Source of the DNA: Larix kaempferi
Taxonomy: Eukaryota; Streptophyta; Pinopsida; Pinales; Pinaceae
NCBI GenBank assembly: GCA_027924585.1
Contig: BSBM01000877.1
Location: forward strand, 3,845,501 to 3,909,500
Reading direction: 5' to 3'
DNA: 64,000 nucleotides
Shown here: in pieces, positions 46,307 to 57,639 of the stretch
How positions within the stretch are numbered: position 1 is the first letter of the stretch
Layout: the number at the start of each line of letters is the position of its first letter
Position numbers and translations under genes: made by a program
The notes under the pieces: generated by a model
The model's input: the letters and a program-made list of their open reading frames with translations, nothing else
The model's database searches: none
What the model was told of the DNA's origin: nothing

Positions 46307-46764
46307 TGTTAGAATATTTAGACACTTAGGATTTAGTTAAGATCAACTTGTGTAATAGATCCGTTAGGTAACATGTGTTTCTTTAGTATGCATTAGTATG
46401 CATTTGTAAATACTTAATCCGACGGTCACGATATGTTCTCGACATAGAGTGATTCGATGGATCAACTTCTCTTAGATCATACCTACCCTTGATCCATGGC
46501 TTAACACCCGATTGGTCCATGATCTCTATTTAAAGAGCATGGAGAGTCATTGGAAAGTTGATCGATTATGAGAAGCTCATTTGTAACTTTCTCTCTTTGC
46601 ATAATAAATTGTCTCGTAGAAGCTATTTGGCCGGGGTCGTGGAGTGTTTCCCTCACGAGGGTTTAAACCACGTCAAAACATCGGTGTATTGATATGTGAT
46701 CTATTTGTGTGAAGTGGTTTCTCTAGGTGTTCATTCTTTTGGGAGTACCCTGTGTACCCGAACA
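46307..46764 (+). repeat. Copia-2 5' LTR
   Basis: TGTTAGAATATT...GTACCCGAACA, 458 bp. TATTTAAAG at 46527-46535 is the likely TATA element. Confidence 0.93.
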
Positions 46765-46776
46765 TGGTATTAGAGC
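46765..46776 (+). other. Copia-2 primer binding site
   Basis: TGGTATTAGAGC directly after the LTR. It is the iMet-type site with one C-to-T change from TGGTATCAGAGC. Confidence 0.85.
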
Positions 46777-47820
46777 TTTTATGAAGATCCGCTTCCAGTT
46801 ATGATCTAGATGTTGAACTGTTGTTGCCGAAACTTGAAAGGATTTCTGGTTCTAGTATTTTTGTGCATTTCTAGGATGTGAGAGGTGTTCCATTGCGTCT
46901 GGAACGCCGTTTCCATTGGAAAATAGTTTTCGTTTGATCGAAAACGATTCCCAGTTGCTTCATAAACGCGTATTTCATCAGATCTGAAGGTATAATGTTA
47001 CAGTGACGCTTTTTTATTTTTATTTTTTAAAAATTTCTCATATTTTATCAGTTTTTATTATTAGATTTTTTTTGGTTTCGGATTTTTTCTTTCCCTATCT
47101 GCGTATGCTCTTTTCTGTGCACCTTGAGCGATATCGGCAAATCAGAAACAGAGAGAAAATGTAGACTTTCTGGGCAAGCTAACAAGATCTAACCCCAAAC
47201 GTGGAAAAGTTTTTTTGTTTTGATTTGTGGTGTGTTTTGCAGAAAAAAAGACAAGCATGGAAATCAAGCAAGAAGAGTTAAAAAAAAAAGCCCCCTTCCT
47301 CTTTCACATATTTTACATACCTTTTAATCTAGCTCACTTGGTTCAAAGTTGCTTTATTCCTTAATAGGTCTTGAGTTCAAGTCTTGGGAAGTTACTTTAA
47401 AAAAAAAAAATGCAATTTCTATTTTCAAGTTACTTTATTGTAAAAGTGCATCTCACTTAAATAATAAAAAATAAAAGTATAAAGAGAGTCACTTAAGTTC
47501 CTTTTTATTGCTGCACTATTTAAAGCAAATCATTGTAAAAGTGAAATCACTTATTTTACAAAAGTGATTCACTTAAAGTAACTTTATTATAAAGTGATTG
47601 TCAAAGGTTCATCTTGAGAAGAGGGGGGTCCTTTTTTTTAGCTGGTCTTTTTCTATCTGCCACGTCACTAGTGGGGACATCTTCAATAGTTTCTTTGTTC
47701 AGGCATAACTTCATCATACAGAGTCAGTTTTCAGTGCCTTTTTTTTTAAACCGCTTATTTTTTCAATCTCTTCGCATCCATACTATTGGTTTCTACTTTT
47801 ATAGCCATTAATTTACAAAT
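46777..47820 (+). other. Copia-2 untranslated leader
   Basis: About 1 kb, T- and A-rich, without a domain. AAGTGATT-type phrases recur around 47480-47600. The frame at 47614-47811 is short and I do not regard it as a gene. Confidence 0.6.
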
Positions 47821-49176
47821 ATGGCCACCCCTTGTGATATTCTACTTACCAGTTCCAACTATTTCTCATGGAAATCTCGTATGGAGGATGTTCTACGAAG
47901 TAGAGGACTTTTCAGAATTACCTCAGGGAAAGAAACAAAACCTATTGATGATGATAAGAAAATCAAATGGGAAAATAGATGTGACGAAGCTCATGGATTG
48001 ATTGGGATGTCAATCTCTACTGAATTGCGATTTCACATATCTGGAATTGATGAACCTAATGCTGCTTGGAACAAGTTGGAATCTGTGTTTGGTAAACACA
48101 ATGAAATTCGAGGTCACCAACTCAAAAATGAGTTTATTTCTTTAAATCCAAGTGATTTTTCATGCATACAAGATTATTTATCTGAGTACAAAACTCTTAA
48201 ACTCTTATGTGAAGAATGCAAAATTAAGAGGGAAGACAAACAATGCATTTATCATATTCTTTCCAAACTTGGACCTGCATATTCTGTTTTTGTATCTACA
48301 TTTTACTCCATGACAAAATCCTTGAATGTAGCTAGCTATAAAGAGCCTAGTCTTGAATCCTTTTGTGATTCCTTAATTAGAGAGCAAGATAATCTCATCC
48401 ATCTTGGAATAATTAACAATATAGATACATCTGGGAAAGCCTTATTGTCCCAACAGAAAGAAAAGTCCAAGTCTCCCAAGAAACAAAATTTTCGCAATAA
48501 TAAGTCAAACAAGGGTCCTAAACCCTCTCAGTCAACTCCTTCTTTAAAAAATGACAAAGGATCCAAGCCAAAAGGCAAGAAGACTGAGCGTCATTGCAAC
48601 TATTGCGGGAAAGATAATCATGATGAATCTAAGTGTTTCAAGAAGATGGCAGCCTTGGAAGCAGCAATGAAGAAGCACCACATCAGCCTAGATTTGCCTT
48701 CAGAATCTACCTCTCATGGATATGCACTTTGTGCTTCTGGTTATTCTTATAATACATCTTCTTCTTCTACTTCAAATGAATGGCTCATTGATTCTGGAGC
48801 ATCTTATCATATGGGTAAGGATCAAGCCATCTTTTCTACTATGCATGAATGTAACACCAAACAAATATTTGTTGGTGATGATAGATCTCTAAGTGTTGTA
48901 GGAGCTGGAACAATTCCAGTAGATAATGGTCATTTAAGTGATGTATTATGTGTTCCAAGAATTTCTTGCAATTTGTTATCAGTCTATCAACTCACTCATT
49001 CTGGTGAAGGTAAAACTGTGACATTTACACCTCACCAAGTTGTAATCAAGGATTTTAAATATCCTCAACAGGTCCTAGCTACTGGAATTGTTGATGATAT
49101 TACCAGGTTGTACAAGTTTAACAACTTTGGGTCATCACCTTTTCCTTCAGTTTTTGTTGCTCATAGTGATACTTGA
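47821..49176 (+). pseudogene. Copia-2 Gag and protease
   Basis: This 451-codon open frame starts at ATG 47821 (ATATGGCC). Residues about 1-200 are the copia gag (NYFSWKSRMEDVL; SVFGKHNEIRGHQLKNEF; LSEYKTLKLLCEE). A Lys/Ser-rich linker follows, then a zinc knuckle CNYCGKDNHDESKC at residues 259-272. The protease site is WLIDSGASYHM with catalytic Asp at residue 324 (48790-48792). The end of protease is present, then the frame is lost by a shift near 49170-49183. The true frame resumes with LWHERFGHLNYHS of the pre-integrase domain. Gag and protease themselves are intact. Confidence 0.92.
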
Positions 49177-49183
49177 GCAAACT

Positions 49184-51895
49184 TGGCATGAGCGATTTGG
49201 TCACTTAAATTATCATTCATTGCAACAACTATGTAAATAAAATATGGTGACAGGTCTTCTGATGGTATCTTGCAGGGATGGTGTTTGTTTTGGTTGTGTA
49301 CTCGGAAAACATCATCGAGATAGTTTTGACAAACGTGCCTCTTGGCATGCCTCGGTTCCCTTGGAGCTTGTGCATAGTGACTTATGTGGTCCTCTTCCAT
49401 CTGCTTCCTTTTCTGGTTTCAAATATTTCTTAACTTTCACTGATGATCACACTAGACGCACTTGGGTTTATTTCCTAAAACTTAAGAGCGAAGTATTTAA
49501 CATGTTCTTGGCCTACAAGGCCCTTGTTGAAAAACAATCTGGTCATCAAATTATTAAGTTAAGATATGACAATGGAGGAGAATATGTTAACAAAAAGTTC
49601 ACTACTTTCTGCACTGAACAAGGAATCCAACAACAACACACTATTCCATATACACCACAACAAAATGGTGTAGTTGAACGGAAGAACCACACTTTAAAAG
49701 AAATGGCTAATTGTACGATCCAATCTAAGGGACTAAGTCTTCAATTTTGGGCTGAAGCCATTAATTGTGCAAATTACATAGTTAATCACACCCCCACTAA
49801 AGCATTACAAGGTATCACACTGGAAGAAGCATGGAGTAAAATTAAACCAGATGTAAGTCACTTCCGTGTGTTTGGTAGTGAAGTATGGGCTCACATTCCG
49901 GATGAAAAATGAAAAGCATTGCAGCCTAAAAGTGAAAAGTGCATATTTGTTGGATATTCTGAAGATGTAAAAGGTTATAGACTTCTTCAACCACATTATC
50001 ATGATGTACTCATTAGAAGAGATGTTAAATTTAATGAAAATATCTTGTCCTGCGAGCCTAACTCGACGATTGTGCAATCTTTGGCCTGCGAGCCTGATTC
50101 AACGATTGTGCCTTCTTCTTCTTCCAACTTCCTTGACAGGTTTCCAACTCCAGTTTCTGATGATGACAGTGAGGATGAAAATCCACCTCCGTCTGCTCAT
50201 GTTCCTCTAGTTACACTAGCACAAGTGCTTCCTCAATGGGTCCATTCAACATGTGAAGCAACTGGTGATCTTGCCGGTGATCCTAGAGATCAACATCGAA
50301 CACGTTCTCAGTTTCAGCGAGCCTCTTCTCTTTTGGCTCAAGTTTCCAAGAATCATGATCCAGAAACCTTTGCAGAAGCTTCAGGAAATCTAGATTGGGA
50401 TGCAGCTATGGATGAAGAATATCGTTCCTTAATGGCGAACGATACTTGGGATCTTGTACCTCTTCCAAAAGAAAGAAAACTTGTCAGATGTAAATGGGTC
50501 TACAGAACTAAGTATGCATCAGATGGAATTGTTGAAAGACTTAAGGCAAGGTTAGTTGCCAAAGGTTTTTCTCAATTTGAAGGGATTGACTACAATGAAA
50601 CCTTTTCTCCTGTCGCAAAAATGAACTCCATCTGCCTTATTCTTTCCCTTGCAGCCTTACATAACTGGGAAGTCCATCAAATGGATGTCAAGTCTGCCTT
50701 CTTACATGGTGATTTACAGGAGGAAATTTACATGGAACAACCTCCTGGATATGTTCAGAATAACTCTAGCCTTGTTTGCCGCCTTAAGAAATACTTATAT
50801 GGCCTTAAGCAAGCTCCTAGAGCTTGGTATGTCAAAATGGATAGCTTTCTCCTTGACATTGGTTTTTCTAGATGCCATTCTGACCCTAATGTCTATACCA
50901 AGAAAGTAGGAAACCATCTCATCATACTTGTTCTCTATGTTGATGACCTTATTCTTACTGGTAGTGACCCTAAGCTTATAACCCATGTGAAATCCAGTCT
51001 TAAGCAAAATTTTGAAATGTCAGACTTAGGACATTTGCATTATTTTCTTGGTCTCCAAGTCCTGCAAACCAAAGAAGGAATCTTTCTTTCTCAGTCTAAG
51101 TATGCTTGTGACCTTCTTCGTTGCTTTCACATGCAAGATTATACACCAGCCCCTTCTCCCTTCCAGTCTAGAGTCAAACTTTCTGCCACTTGTACTTCAC
51201 ATGAAGTAGATGCCACCTTGTATTGTCAGCTTGTTGGTAGTCTCTTATACTTGACTCATTCCCGTCCTGACCTTTCCTTTGTTGTTGGTCGTGTTGCCCG
51301 TTATATGCAAACACCTCATGAAAGTCACTGGAAAGCAGCTAAAAGAATACTTCGATATATTTGAGGTACTTTTCAGTTTGGGATTCATTACAGTACAGGG
51401 GGGAAACCTTTGTTGGTTGGTTTCACTGATTCATATTGGGCCGGCGATCGTGATGATCGAAAGTCTATAGCAGGTTATGTTTTCAGTCTGGGATCTGGAC
51501 CTGTCATTTGGGCTTGCAAAAAACAACAAGCTCTTGCTCTTTCTTCAGCATAGGCAGAATATCAAGCCGCAGTTAATGCCAGTCAGGAATCTTTATGGCT
51601 TCGACAGATCCTTTTAGAGTTTGGATTTGAGCAATAACAGCCTACTCCACTTTGGTGCGACAATCAAAGTGCCATCAAGCTTGCCAAAGATCCAGTCCTA
51701 CATCAATGCAGCAAACACATTGAGCTACATATGCACTTCATCAGAAATCTTATTCATGATCATGTTCTTGAAGTGCTCTTTTGTCCTACAAATGATCAAG
51801 TTGCAGACATCTTCACCTAGTCTCTTACAGAAACGAATTTTTCTAAACTTCAATCTATGTTAGGAGTTCAGGAACTTGTCATTAAGGGGGGATAG
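49184..51895 (+). pseudogene. Copia-2 integrase, RT and RNase H
   Basis: One frame from 49184 to TAG 51893-51895. The integrase has an HHCC-type start (HERFGHLNYH and CFGCVLGKHH). Its catalytic residues are Asp 49379 (HSDLCGP), Asp 49568 (YDNGGEY) and Glu 49676 (QQNGVVERKN). The RT has CKWVYRTKYASDG, HQMDVKSAFLHGDLQEEIYM and YVDD at 50936-50947. RNase H has DSYWAGDRDDRKSIAGY, CDNQSAIKLAKDP and a tail DQVADIFT. In-frame stops are TAA 49238, TGA 49910, TGA 51362, TAG 51551, TAA 51635 and TAG 51818. The two TGA fit CGA-to-TGA change (DEK-stop-KAL; RYI-stop-GT). All catalytic residues survive, so decay is recent. Confidence 0.92.
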
Positions 51896-51968
51896 GCTCT
51901 AATGCCTCCTTCCTTCTCCTAATAGTGTCACTTTTGTAAATCCTTCAATCCTCTCCCAAGTTGTTCTT

Positions 51969-51977
51969 AAGGGGGGA
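51969..51977 (+). other. Copia-2 polypurine tract
   Basis: AAGGGGGGA sits directly before the right LTR. A second TTAAGGGGGGAT lies at about 51882-51893, overlapping the end of pol. Confidence 0.8.
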
Positions 51978-52435
51978 TGTTAGGATATTTAGACACTTAG
52001 GAGTTAGTTAAGATCAACTTGTGTAATAGATCCGTTAGGTAAAGTGTGTTTCTTTAGCATGCATTAATATGCATTTGTAAATACTTAATCCGACGGTCAA
52101 GATATGTTCCCAACATAGAGTGATCCGACGGCTCAACTTCTCTTAGATCATACCTACCCTTGATCTGTGGCTTAGCACCCGATTGGTTCATGATCTCTAT
52201 TTAAAGAGCATGGAGGGTCATTGGAAAGTTGATCGATTATGAGAAGCTCATTTGTAACTTTCTTTCTTTGCATAATAAATTGTCTTGTAGAAGCTATTTG
52301 GCCGGGGCCGTGGAGTGTTTCCCTCACGAGGGTTTAAACCACATCAAAACATCAATGCATCGATCTGTGATCTGTTTGTGTGAAGTGGTTGCTCTGGGTG
52401 TTCAGTCTTTTGGGAGTACCCTGTGTACCCGAACA
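51978..52435 (+). repeat. Copia-2 3' LTR
   Basis: 458 bp, TGTTAGGATATT...GTACCCGAACA. Same ends and length as the left LTR. Confidence 0.93.
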
Positions 52436-52440
52436 CGAAA
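52436..52440. repeat. Target site duplication, right (CGAAA)
   Basis: Matches 46302-46306. Confidence 0.92.
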
Positions 52441-53052
52441 AAGGGGTAAATTATCACCAGGAAGATGATCATTCAAATACTTTTACAAGCGTGAACGCAT
52501 CAAGCTCACTTGGCGATTTTTTCCTATTTAGGGAGTCTGAAAAGATCTTAAAGAGGACTCCATGAACAACTTTGTCATGGTTGGTGATAGAGTACGACAA
52601 AGGAAAAGTAAACTCGGCACAGTTCCTTTTCTGTAAATAGTTTAGCGAGGCCGGATAAAGTGATAAACCTATACTAGTTAGACACACCTTTTTACTCAAA
52701 TTTTTAACGAGCACAATAATGGTATCAAAAGCACTTGGAATCTTTTTCATATTTGAACTAGAGCACGAAAAAGTAAAAACTAAGCTCAAACCACTTTTCA
52801 TGTTTTAACCAAAGCATGAAAAAAAGTGAAAAGTAAGCTCAAATACTATCTTATTGTTTTTAACGAGCTCGAAAATAGGTTCAAAGAATGCTCATGACAT
52901 TTGCTTCATTTTTTAACGAGCTTGTAACAGAAAATGAACTATGCTCGAGATTATTTTCATGGTTTGGCGAGCTCGAAACACAAAAGAAAGTATGCTCGAA
53001 AATATTCCCATTGGTGGACTCTTTCCCAACATGATATCTATAGGTTGGTATA

Positions 53053-53216
53053 TGCCCCCAGCATGATCGCTAGAAGTAAGTGACTTAACTCCATAGAAAG
53101 GGAACTAGGCCCCCAGCATGATCGCTAGAAGTAAGTGACTTAACTCCATAGAAAGATAAATAGACCCCCAGCATGATTGCTAGAAGTAAGTGACTTCAAC
53201 ATAACGTATCGATGTT
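53053..53216. repeat. Three-unit 55-bp tandem repeat
   Basis: CAGCATGATCGCTAGAAGTA recurs at 53059, 53114 and 53169 (the last with one change), exactly 55 bp apart. A related CAGCATGAT phrase with different surroundings recurs near 53733 and 54923. Confidence 0.9.
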
Positions 53217-53304
53217 GAAGAGATGCCCCCAAGCTTCATTTCATTCACCTAAGCTACCCCTAGGCAGATGAAAAGAAGGTTCAGGTACTAAGTCAATGGA
53301 AAGA

Positions 53305-53665
53305 AATAGTTTTATTTTTACACAAGCTTGAAACCAAAAGTAAACTATGCTTGGAAAAATTTTCATTTTTCCACAAGCTTGAAACCAAAAAGGAAACTTT
53401 GCTTGGGGGGACCTATTTCATTTTTTAATGAGCTTAAAACAGAAAGGAAACTATGCTCAGAAATGGTTTCATTTTTACACAAGCTTGAAACCAAAGGTAA
53501 ACTATGCTTGAGGATGGTTTCATTTTTACACAAGCTTGAAACCAAAGGTAAACCATGCTTGGGACTGGTTTCATTTTTACACAAGCTTGAAACCAAAAGG
53601 GAAACTTTACTTGGGAATGGTTTCATTTTTACACAAGCTCGAAACCAAAGGTAAACTATGCTTGG
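53305..53665. repeat. Seven-unit 51-bp tandem repeat
   Basis: CACAAGCTTGAAACCAAA recurs at 53321, 53372, about 53427 (degenerate), 53478, 53529, 53580 and 53632, i.e. every 51-55 bp. Because 51 is 17 codons, frames stay open on both strands (53328-53654 plus, 53626-53363 minus) and give repeated peptides such as FLHKLETKGK. They look like artefacts. Confidence 0.92.
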
Positions 53666-53859
53666 CGATTACCCAACATGATTAGCAGAGGTTGGTAGAA
53701 TGCCCCCCAAAATAATAAGCTAGGGGAACTACTCCAGCATGATGCCCAGAGGATGGAGACCTGCCCCCCATCACGAGGGGGAAGAAACCACTAAAACATG
53801 TGGAACATTTAGGGAAGTTTGATGGCTAGGAGTCATGTGATGATTGGGTGTCATGTAGG

Positions 53860-54898
53860 AAAGCTAATCAATGGTCACAATGCTCCCATCATAGGGAAAA
53901 TACATCACTCGAAAGAGTGTGGACGCTACAACTCTCATAGCATAGACATAATCATGTCCAAGGAGTAGATTGAAATCTAACGGACCTTATACAACCATGA
54001 CATCAATATAAATAGTTTTACCTCCCAAAGTGATAGGTAACTGAGGAAGGATCCCTAAAGGTCCAGTAGTCCTTCTATTGAAAGCCAGTATTTGGTGAGT
54101 GACTAGCACAAGCCGAGGAAAACCTATAGCTTGCCAAGTAGTTGAGGATAAGATACTAACAGAAGCTCCCTCGTCCACTATAGTGCGAAAGATTTCCTTA
54201 TCAGAAATTCCTACAGATATCTGGAAAGGAACACTCGAAGGAAGACGAGATTCTTCTAGACCATTCCAATAAAAAGAAATGACCTCAGTACTTGGAGAGG
54301 GTCCTGTGGAAATGGACATGGTTTCCCCTCGCCCAGAACAATCTAAACTGACCAGAAAAACATCAGTAGTTTCTATTTCACTCTCAACTGGAAGACTAGA
54401 ATGATATGAAGATAGTGTCATGGTGACTACTTCAGTCTGGACATTCTCCAATGAAAGAGTGGGATTGAGTGGAGTTGATATCGACTCGACCACTTCAACT
54501 TCACTCTTTGAAGAAGGAGTGCGATCGACCAAGGATGGAGTTGGATCGACCGCTTCATCAACCAATTGGGGGTCAAGGTAAAACTTATGATATCCAGTTC
54601 GAAGGTGGTTCTGAGATACAATAATATCTTCCAACAATTGTGAAGCTTCATCCATGTGTGGACAAAGGTAAGTACAATGAATTCCCTTGCATAAACAGCA
54701 AGGGTTTGTAGCTATACCCTTACGACCCTTAATTACAACGTCACTAGTTGATGGGGTATCATCAATATGATGTCCAGAGACTGATGACATGGGTTGTTCT
54801 GACCGCGACCATATTTCTAAGACCTTGGAGATACTAGGGAATCTCTTAAGAAAATTGGACCCTTTGCAAAGTTTGCAAGGGAATTTTAGTTTACGCAA
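53860..54898 (-). pseudogene. Gypsy-2 Gag tail and aspartic protease
   Basis: The 303-codon open frame (54898-53987) begins just inside the 5' LTR. Two zinc-knuckle-like motifs open it: CKLCKGSNFLKRF (degraded, His and last Cys lost) and CLCKGIHCTYLC, which fits C-x2-C-x3-H-x4-C when the preceding Cys is used. A Ser/Glu-rich linker of about 130 residues follows. The protease IVDEGASVSILSS then has Asp in D-E-G, where most retropepsins have D-[ST]-G, and continues LGILPQLPITLGGKTIYID. After a stop the frame goes on GPLDFNLLLGHDYVYAM to about 53860. Most of gag is missing between this frame and the LTR at 54972. Confidence 0.8.
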
Positions 54899-54971
54899 AT
54901 TCGAACAGATGTATCAATGTTCCCAGCATGATGATCAGTGGTTGGTGAGTCCCTAGTACGGTCATCAAATT

Positions 54972-55414
54972 TGTTATCGGACAATATACCAAGAGAGGAC
55001 TCAAGGCATGATCTCCCTAGTTCAAGTGAATCTAAAACAAATCGGACAAAATACAATACTCATCTCCTAGATCTAGTTACAGATCGAGTACTTAGATATC
55101 ATACCTTTCATATCATGGATCCCTCTCCTTGTTGTTGCTCCAAGTCCCGCTGTCATTAGATCTCCAGCTGCAAGACCTGTCAAGACAATATGGAAACAAT
55201 ACAAGCAGTACAATATATCTAAACAATAACTGATATAAGTAAACGATTAAGGAAGTAAACTACAAATAATAATCAACACGATAACATTTGTGGAAAGAGT
55301 TTGTATTACTGTATTAAAAGTGGGAATACATAGAAAGGAGAAGAACACAACCAAAGCCTTAACATCACATCCTCCATCCAACATGTCCAAGCCAAACCTA
55401 CAAGATGTTACAAG
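54972..55414 (-). repeat. Gypsy-2 LTR, copy 3 (truncated)
   Basis: Begins TGTTATCGGACAAT and matches copy 2 (43766 on) closely for about 443 bp. The match ends within ACCTACAAGATGTTACAAG. The remaining 600 bp or so of LTR are missing. In element orientation this is the 3' part of the 5' LTR. Confidence 0.8.
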
Positions 55415-56449
55415 ATGTGGAAGATGATTTTGAAGTCATGACAAGTATGCTTGGAGAGATTGGTGATGACTCGAGTGAGAAGGTAAGGATCATTGCAACA
55501 AAAGTAAGTAAGATAAAAAATTGTTGCAACAGAGAAAGCAAAGAAAAATACAAGTAGGGGGAATAAAAATGAGCATAAATTACCATACCTAGTGTCTTTC
55601 TAAAGTTCTAATCAAGGTGAACAAAAGAAACCATCCATTTGTTGTTGTGTACTAATGCTTTTCATACTTCTTTCCCATGGTGCCTCTAGTACGATTCGTC
55701 TCACCCACTGCACCAAGTTTCATCGATTGAAGAATCCCTACCCAGGGATTTGGCTCTCAAAATCTCTCGCTACTCAACTTGTAGAACACACCAAACACAA
55801 AACAGGACAATAGAGATCACATGTACCACATGCCTAAAATAACATTGAGTAAGCATTCTTAATAGAATTGAACAGGTGAATGTGCCATTTGTCCCCAGTT
55901 TGACATCCTTCCACTCATTATTTCTTGGATCTGTTATCATACCACTAATTATTTTCCTGGCTAACCAATAGACCCAAGAAAGGCTAATGGAGCCATGGTA
56001 TTTAAATCCACAATGCTTGATCTAGATGGATCCTAGATTCCTAGATAATTCTTAGGTCCTTGATCCTACAATAGAGCTAGGGTTTTAATCTGGGTTTGAT
56101 CTTGAGTTTTTGCTGAGCGAGAATCAAGGCCAGGGCTTCGAAGGGTTTCGAGGGTTTGGGAAAGATGGGGTTTTGTACTTGGCATGTATTTGTGGTGAAT
56201 ACTCTTGGTCGACGTCTGCATGCCCACACAGAGCTCACTGGTGGCACTACACATGAAAATGAAGGTACTAGTCCTTGATCCAGTTCTTGAATATTGACCC
56301 ATTTGGAGATCTAGCTCGACGACTCAACAAAACTACCAAATAGGAAACCACCAGAATGCTCTGAAACTTCATAGGGTTTCATATTGTTTTTTAAATCTCA
56401 TCAAATTTGAAGCAAAGATAACTTTGGAGAATATCTTCAAAAAAGATTT
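55415..56449. other. Unassigned stretch between LTR and repeat B
   Basis: Just after the truncated LTR a plus-strand frame reads VEDDFEVMTSMLGEIGDDSS and then EK, followed by GTAAGG, which looks like an exon end with a donor site (about 55417-55482). Nothing else supports a gene. A minus-strand frame at 56302-56066 (78 codons) has no recognised domain. AAAACCCTAGCTC near 56077 on the minus strand is a common plant 5' UTR phrase. Confidence 0.35.
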
Positions 56450-56901
56450 ATGGTGCAACGGAATATTTATTTTTTTATTTTTTAATGGTTGTGGCATATG
56501 AAGTGACTTAAATTAAAATTAAATTATATTAAATATAAGATGATGTTGTTAATTTTTATTTTAAATAATAATGATTTTCTACCATACAAAAATGTTTTTT
56601 TTAATAAATTAGTTTATATTATATTCCGTCAAAAAAGAGATAACAGAGAGGGGTATTAAACTAGTCTCCCACAAGTCACAGTGCAATATTCTTTGTTTTT
56701 TACCATATTGCAATATGGATATTAACATAAGTAGTAAAGTGTTTTACTATACTACTGTAATAAAAAACTACTTGCTTTTCTAGTTGACAAAAAACCATTC
56801 GAACTATGACAAAGAAACTATCTATCCTAGTTATCATCTATGATTGGAATAATTGGCACCGCATGGTTCTGAATAGGGGCTTGCTTTTTCTAAGGAACAT
56901 G

Positions 56902-57339
56902 CTACATCTTGAAGACCATCCTAGTTGTGTTTATGGCCAAGATATTCAACTTTCTATCCAAGCTTGTAAGAGCCTTTATCAAGAGATTGAATTTGTTGTT
57001 AAGGGTATCAAGCCTCCCATTGAGGGTCTGAAGTTGGGTTTGAAATTCTTGTTCCTTTCTGTCCTACTTAGCTTGATTTTCCATTAATACCTTACCTAAT
57101 AGATTTTTGGTTTTCCAACATAGTAGAACATTTTTAGCATGCTTAGTCTCCCTTGCACATGAGATTCTAGCATCCTGAACCCAATTTTGCATTTCTTGCT
57201 TCTTTGCTTCAACAAGGAGAGAGTCCTTCTCCCTGCTAACCCAGGCTTCTACCTGCGGAAATTTTCTTCGAATGTTTTCAGGTATGTGGAGGTGATAGGT
57301 TGTATCTTCCTCCTTAATCTCTTGTTTAACCCTCGACAT
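56902..57339 (-). pseudogene. Coiled-coil protein remnant, copy B
   Basis: From ATG 57339 one frame runs 146 codons to TAG 56904-56902 with a single internal TAG at 57066-57064. It reads MSRVKQEIKEEDTTYHLHIP, WVSREKDSLLVEAKKQEMQN and RETKHAKNVLL. After the TAG it reads QTQLQTLNGRLDTLNNKFNL and then LIKALTSLDRKLNILA. The leucine spacing and charge suggest a coiled coil. The internal TAG is shared with copy A, so it predates the duplication or marks a real end followed by decayed sequence. Family unknown. Confidence 0.5.
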
Positions 57340-57639
57340 ATGCTCATAACTACATTATGCCTAATTGGAGTTCCCCTCAACCTTCTACTATAGGCCATGA
57401 TTGTAGACATAAGAACCAATCTATAACCTAAGGAAGTGAGTGAGGAGATACTAGTATGGTCGAATGCTGACTCTGTCCTCTGCTTCTCCTTTGGACACGA
57501 TGACCACCAACCCTTCGTTTTTCTATTGACTGTGACTGCTATCTGCGAATTGAGGAGTGGTCAACACTTCAACTCCCTTTTGATTTATTCCCCATATTCA
57601 CCCCCCAAAACTTGTATGTTGCAATCAATATGCCCGTAG

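Larger units (their letters stand above)
46307..52435 (+). mobile_element. Ty1/copia element, nearly full length, nested in gypsy-2
   Basis: 6,129 bp with 458-bp LTRs (46307-46764, 51978-52435), an iMet-type primer site, gag-pol from 47821 to 51895, a polypurine tract and CGAAA duplications. The LTRs differ at about 30 positions (6.5%). Gag, protease, integrase, RT and RNase H are all present in the copia order. One frameshift and six nonsense codons break the ORF. Confidence 0.95.
52441..53859 (-). other. Gypsy-2 body with tandem repeats
   Basis: To about 52665 it matches 43141-43300 of the neighbouring element. From 52680 to 53000 it keeps repeating phrases like TTTTAACGAGC and CTCGAAA. 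Two tidy arrays follow, at 53053-53216 and 53305-53665. The part 53670-53860 leads into the protease on the minus strand. No RT, RNase H or integrase was found. Confidence 0.6.
43766..55414 (-). mobile_element. Gypsy-2 element, internally deleted, hosting a copia
   Basis: The 3' LTR is 43766-44872. The body is 44873-46306 plus 52441-54971. The 5' LTR is 54972-55414, cut off on its right. The two LTRs look about 95% alike where both exist. Only a gag-tail/protease segment (54898 to about 53860) is coding. The N-terminal part of gag, RT, RNase H and integrase are absent, leaving about 4 kb of body. It is non-autonomous or deleted. No target duplication can be tested because the right LTR is truncated. 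Confidence 0.7.

Noticed and set aside
47614-47811. Small gene upstream of copia gag
   Set aside because: Short, T-rich, lies in the untranslated leader and has no domain or conserved feature.
53328-53654. 108-codon plus-strand frame
   Set aside because: It is created by the 51-bp tandem repeat, whose length is a multiple of three. The opposite strand is open for the same reason.
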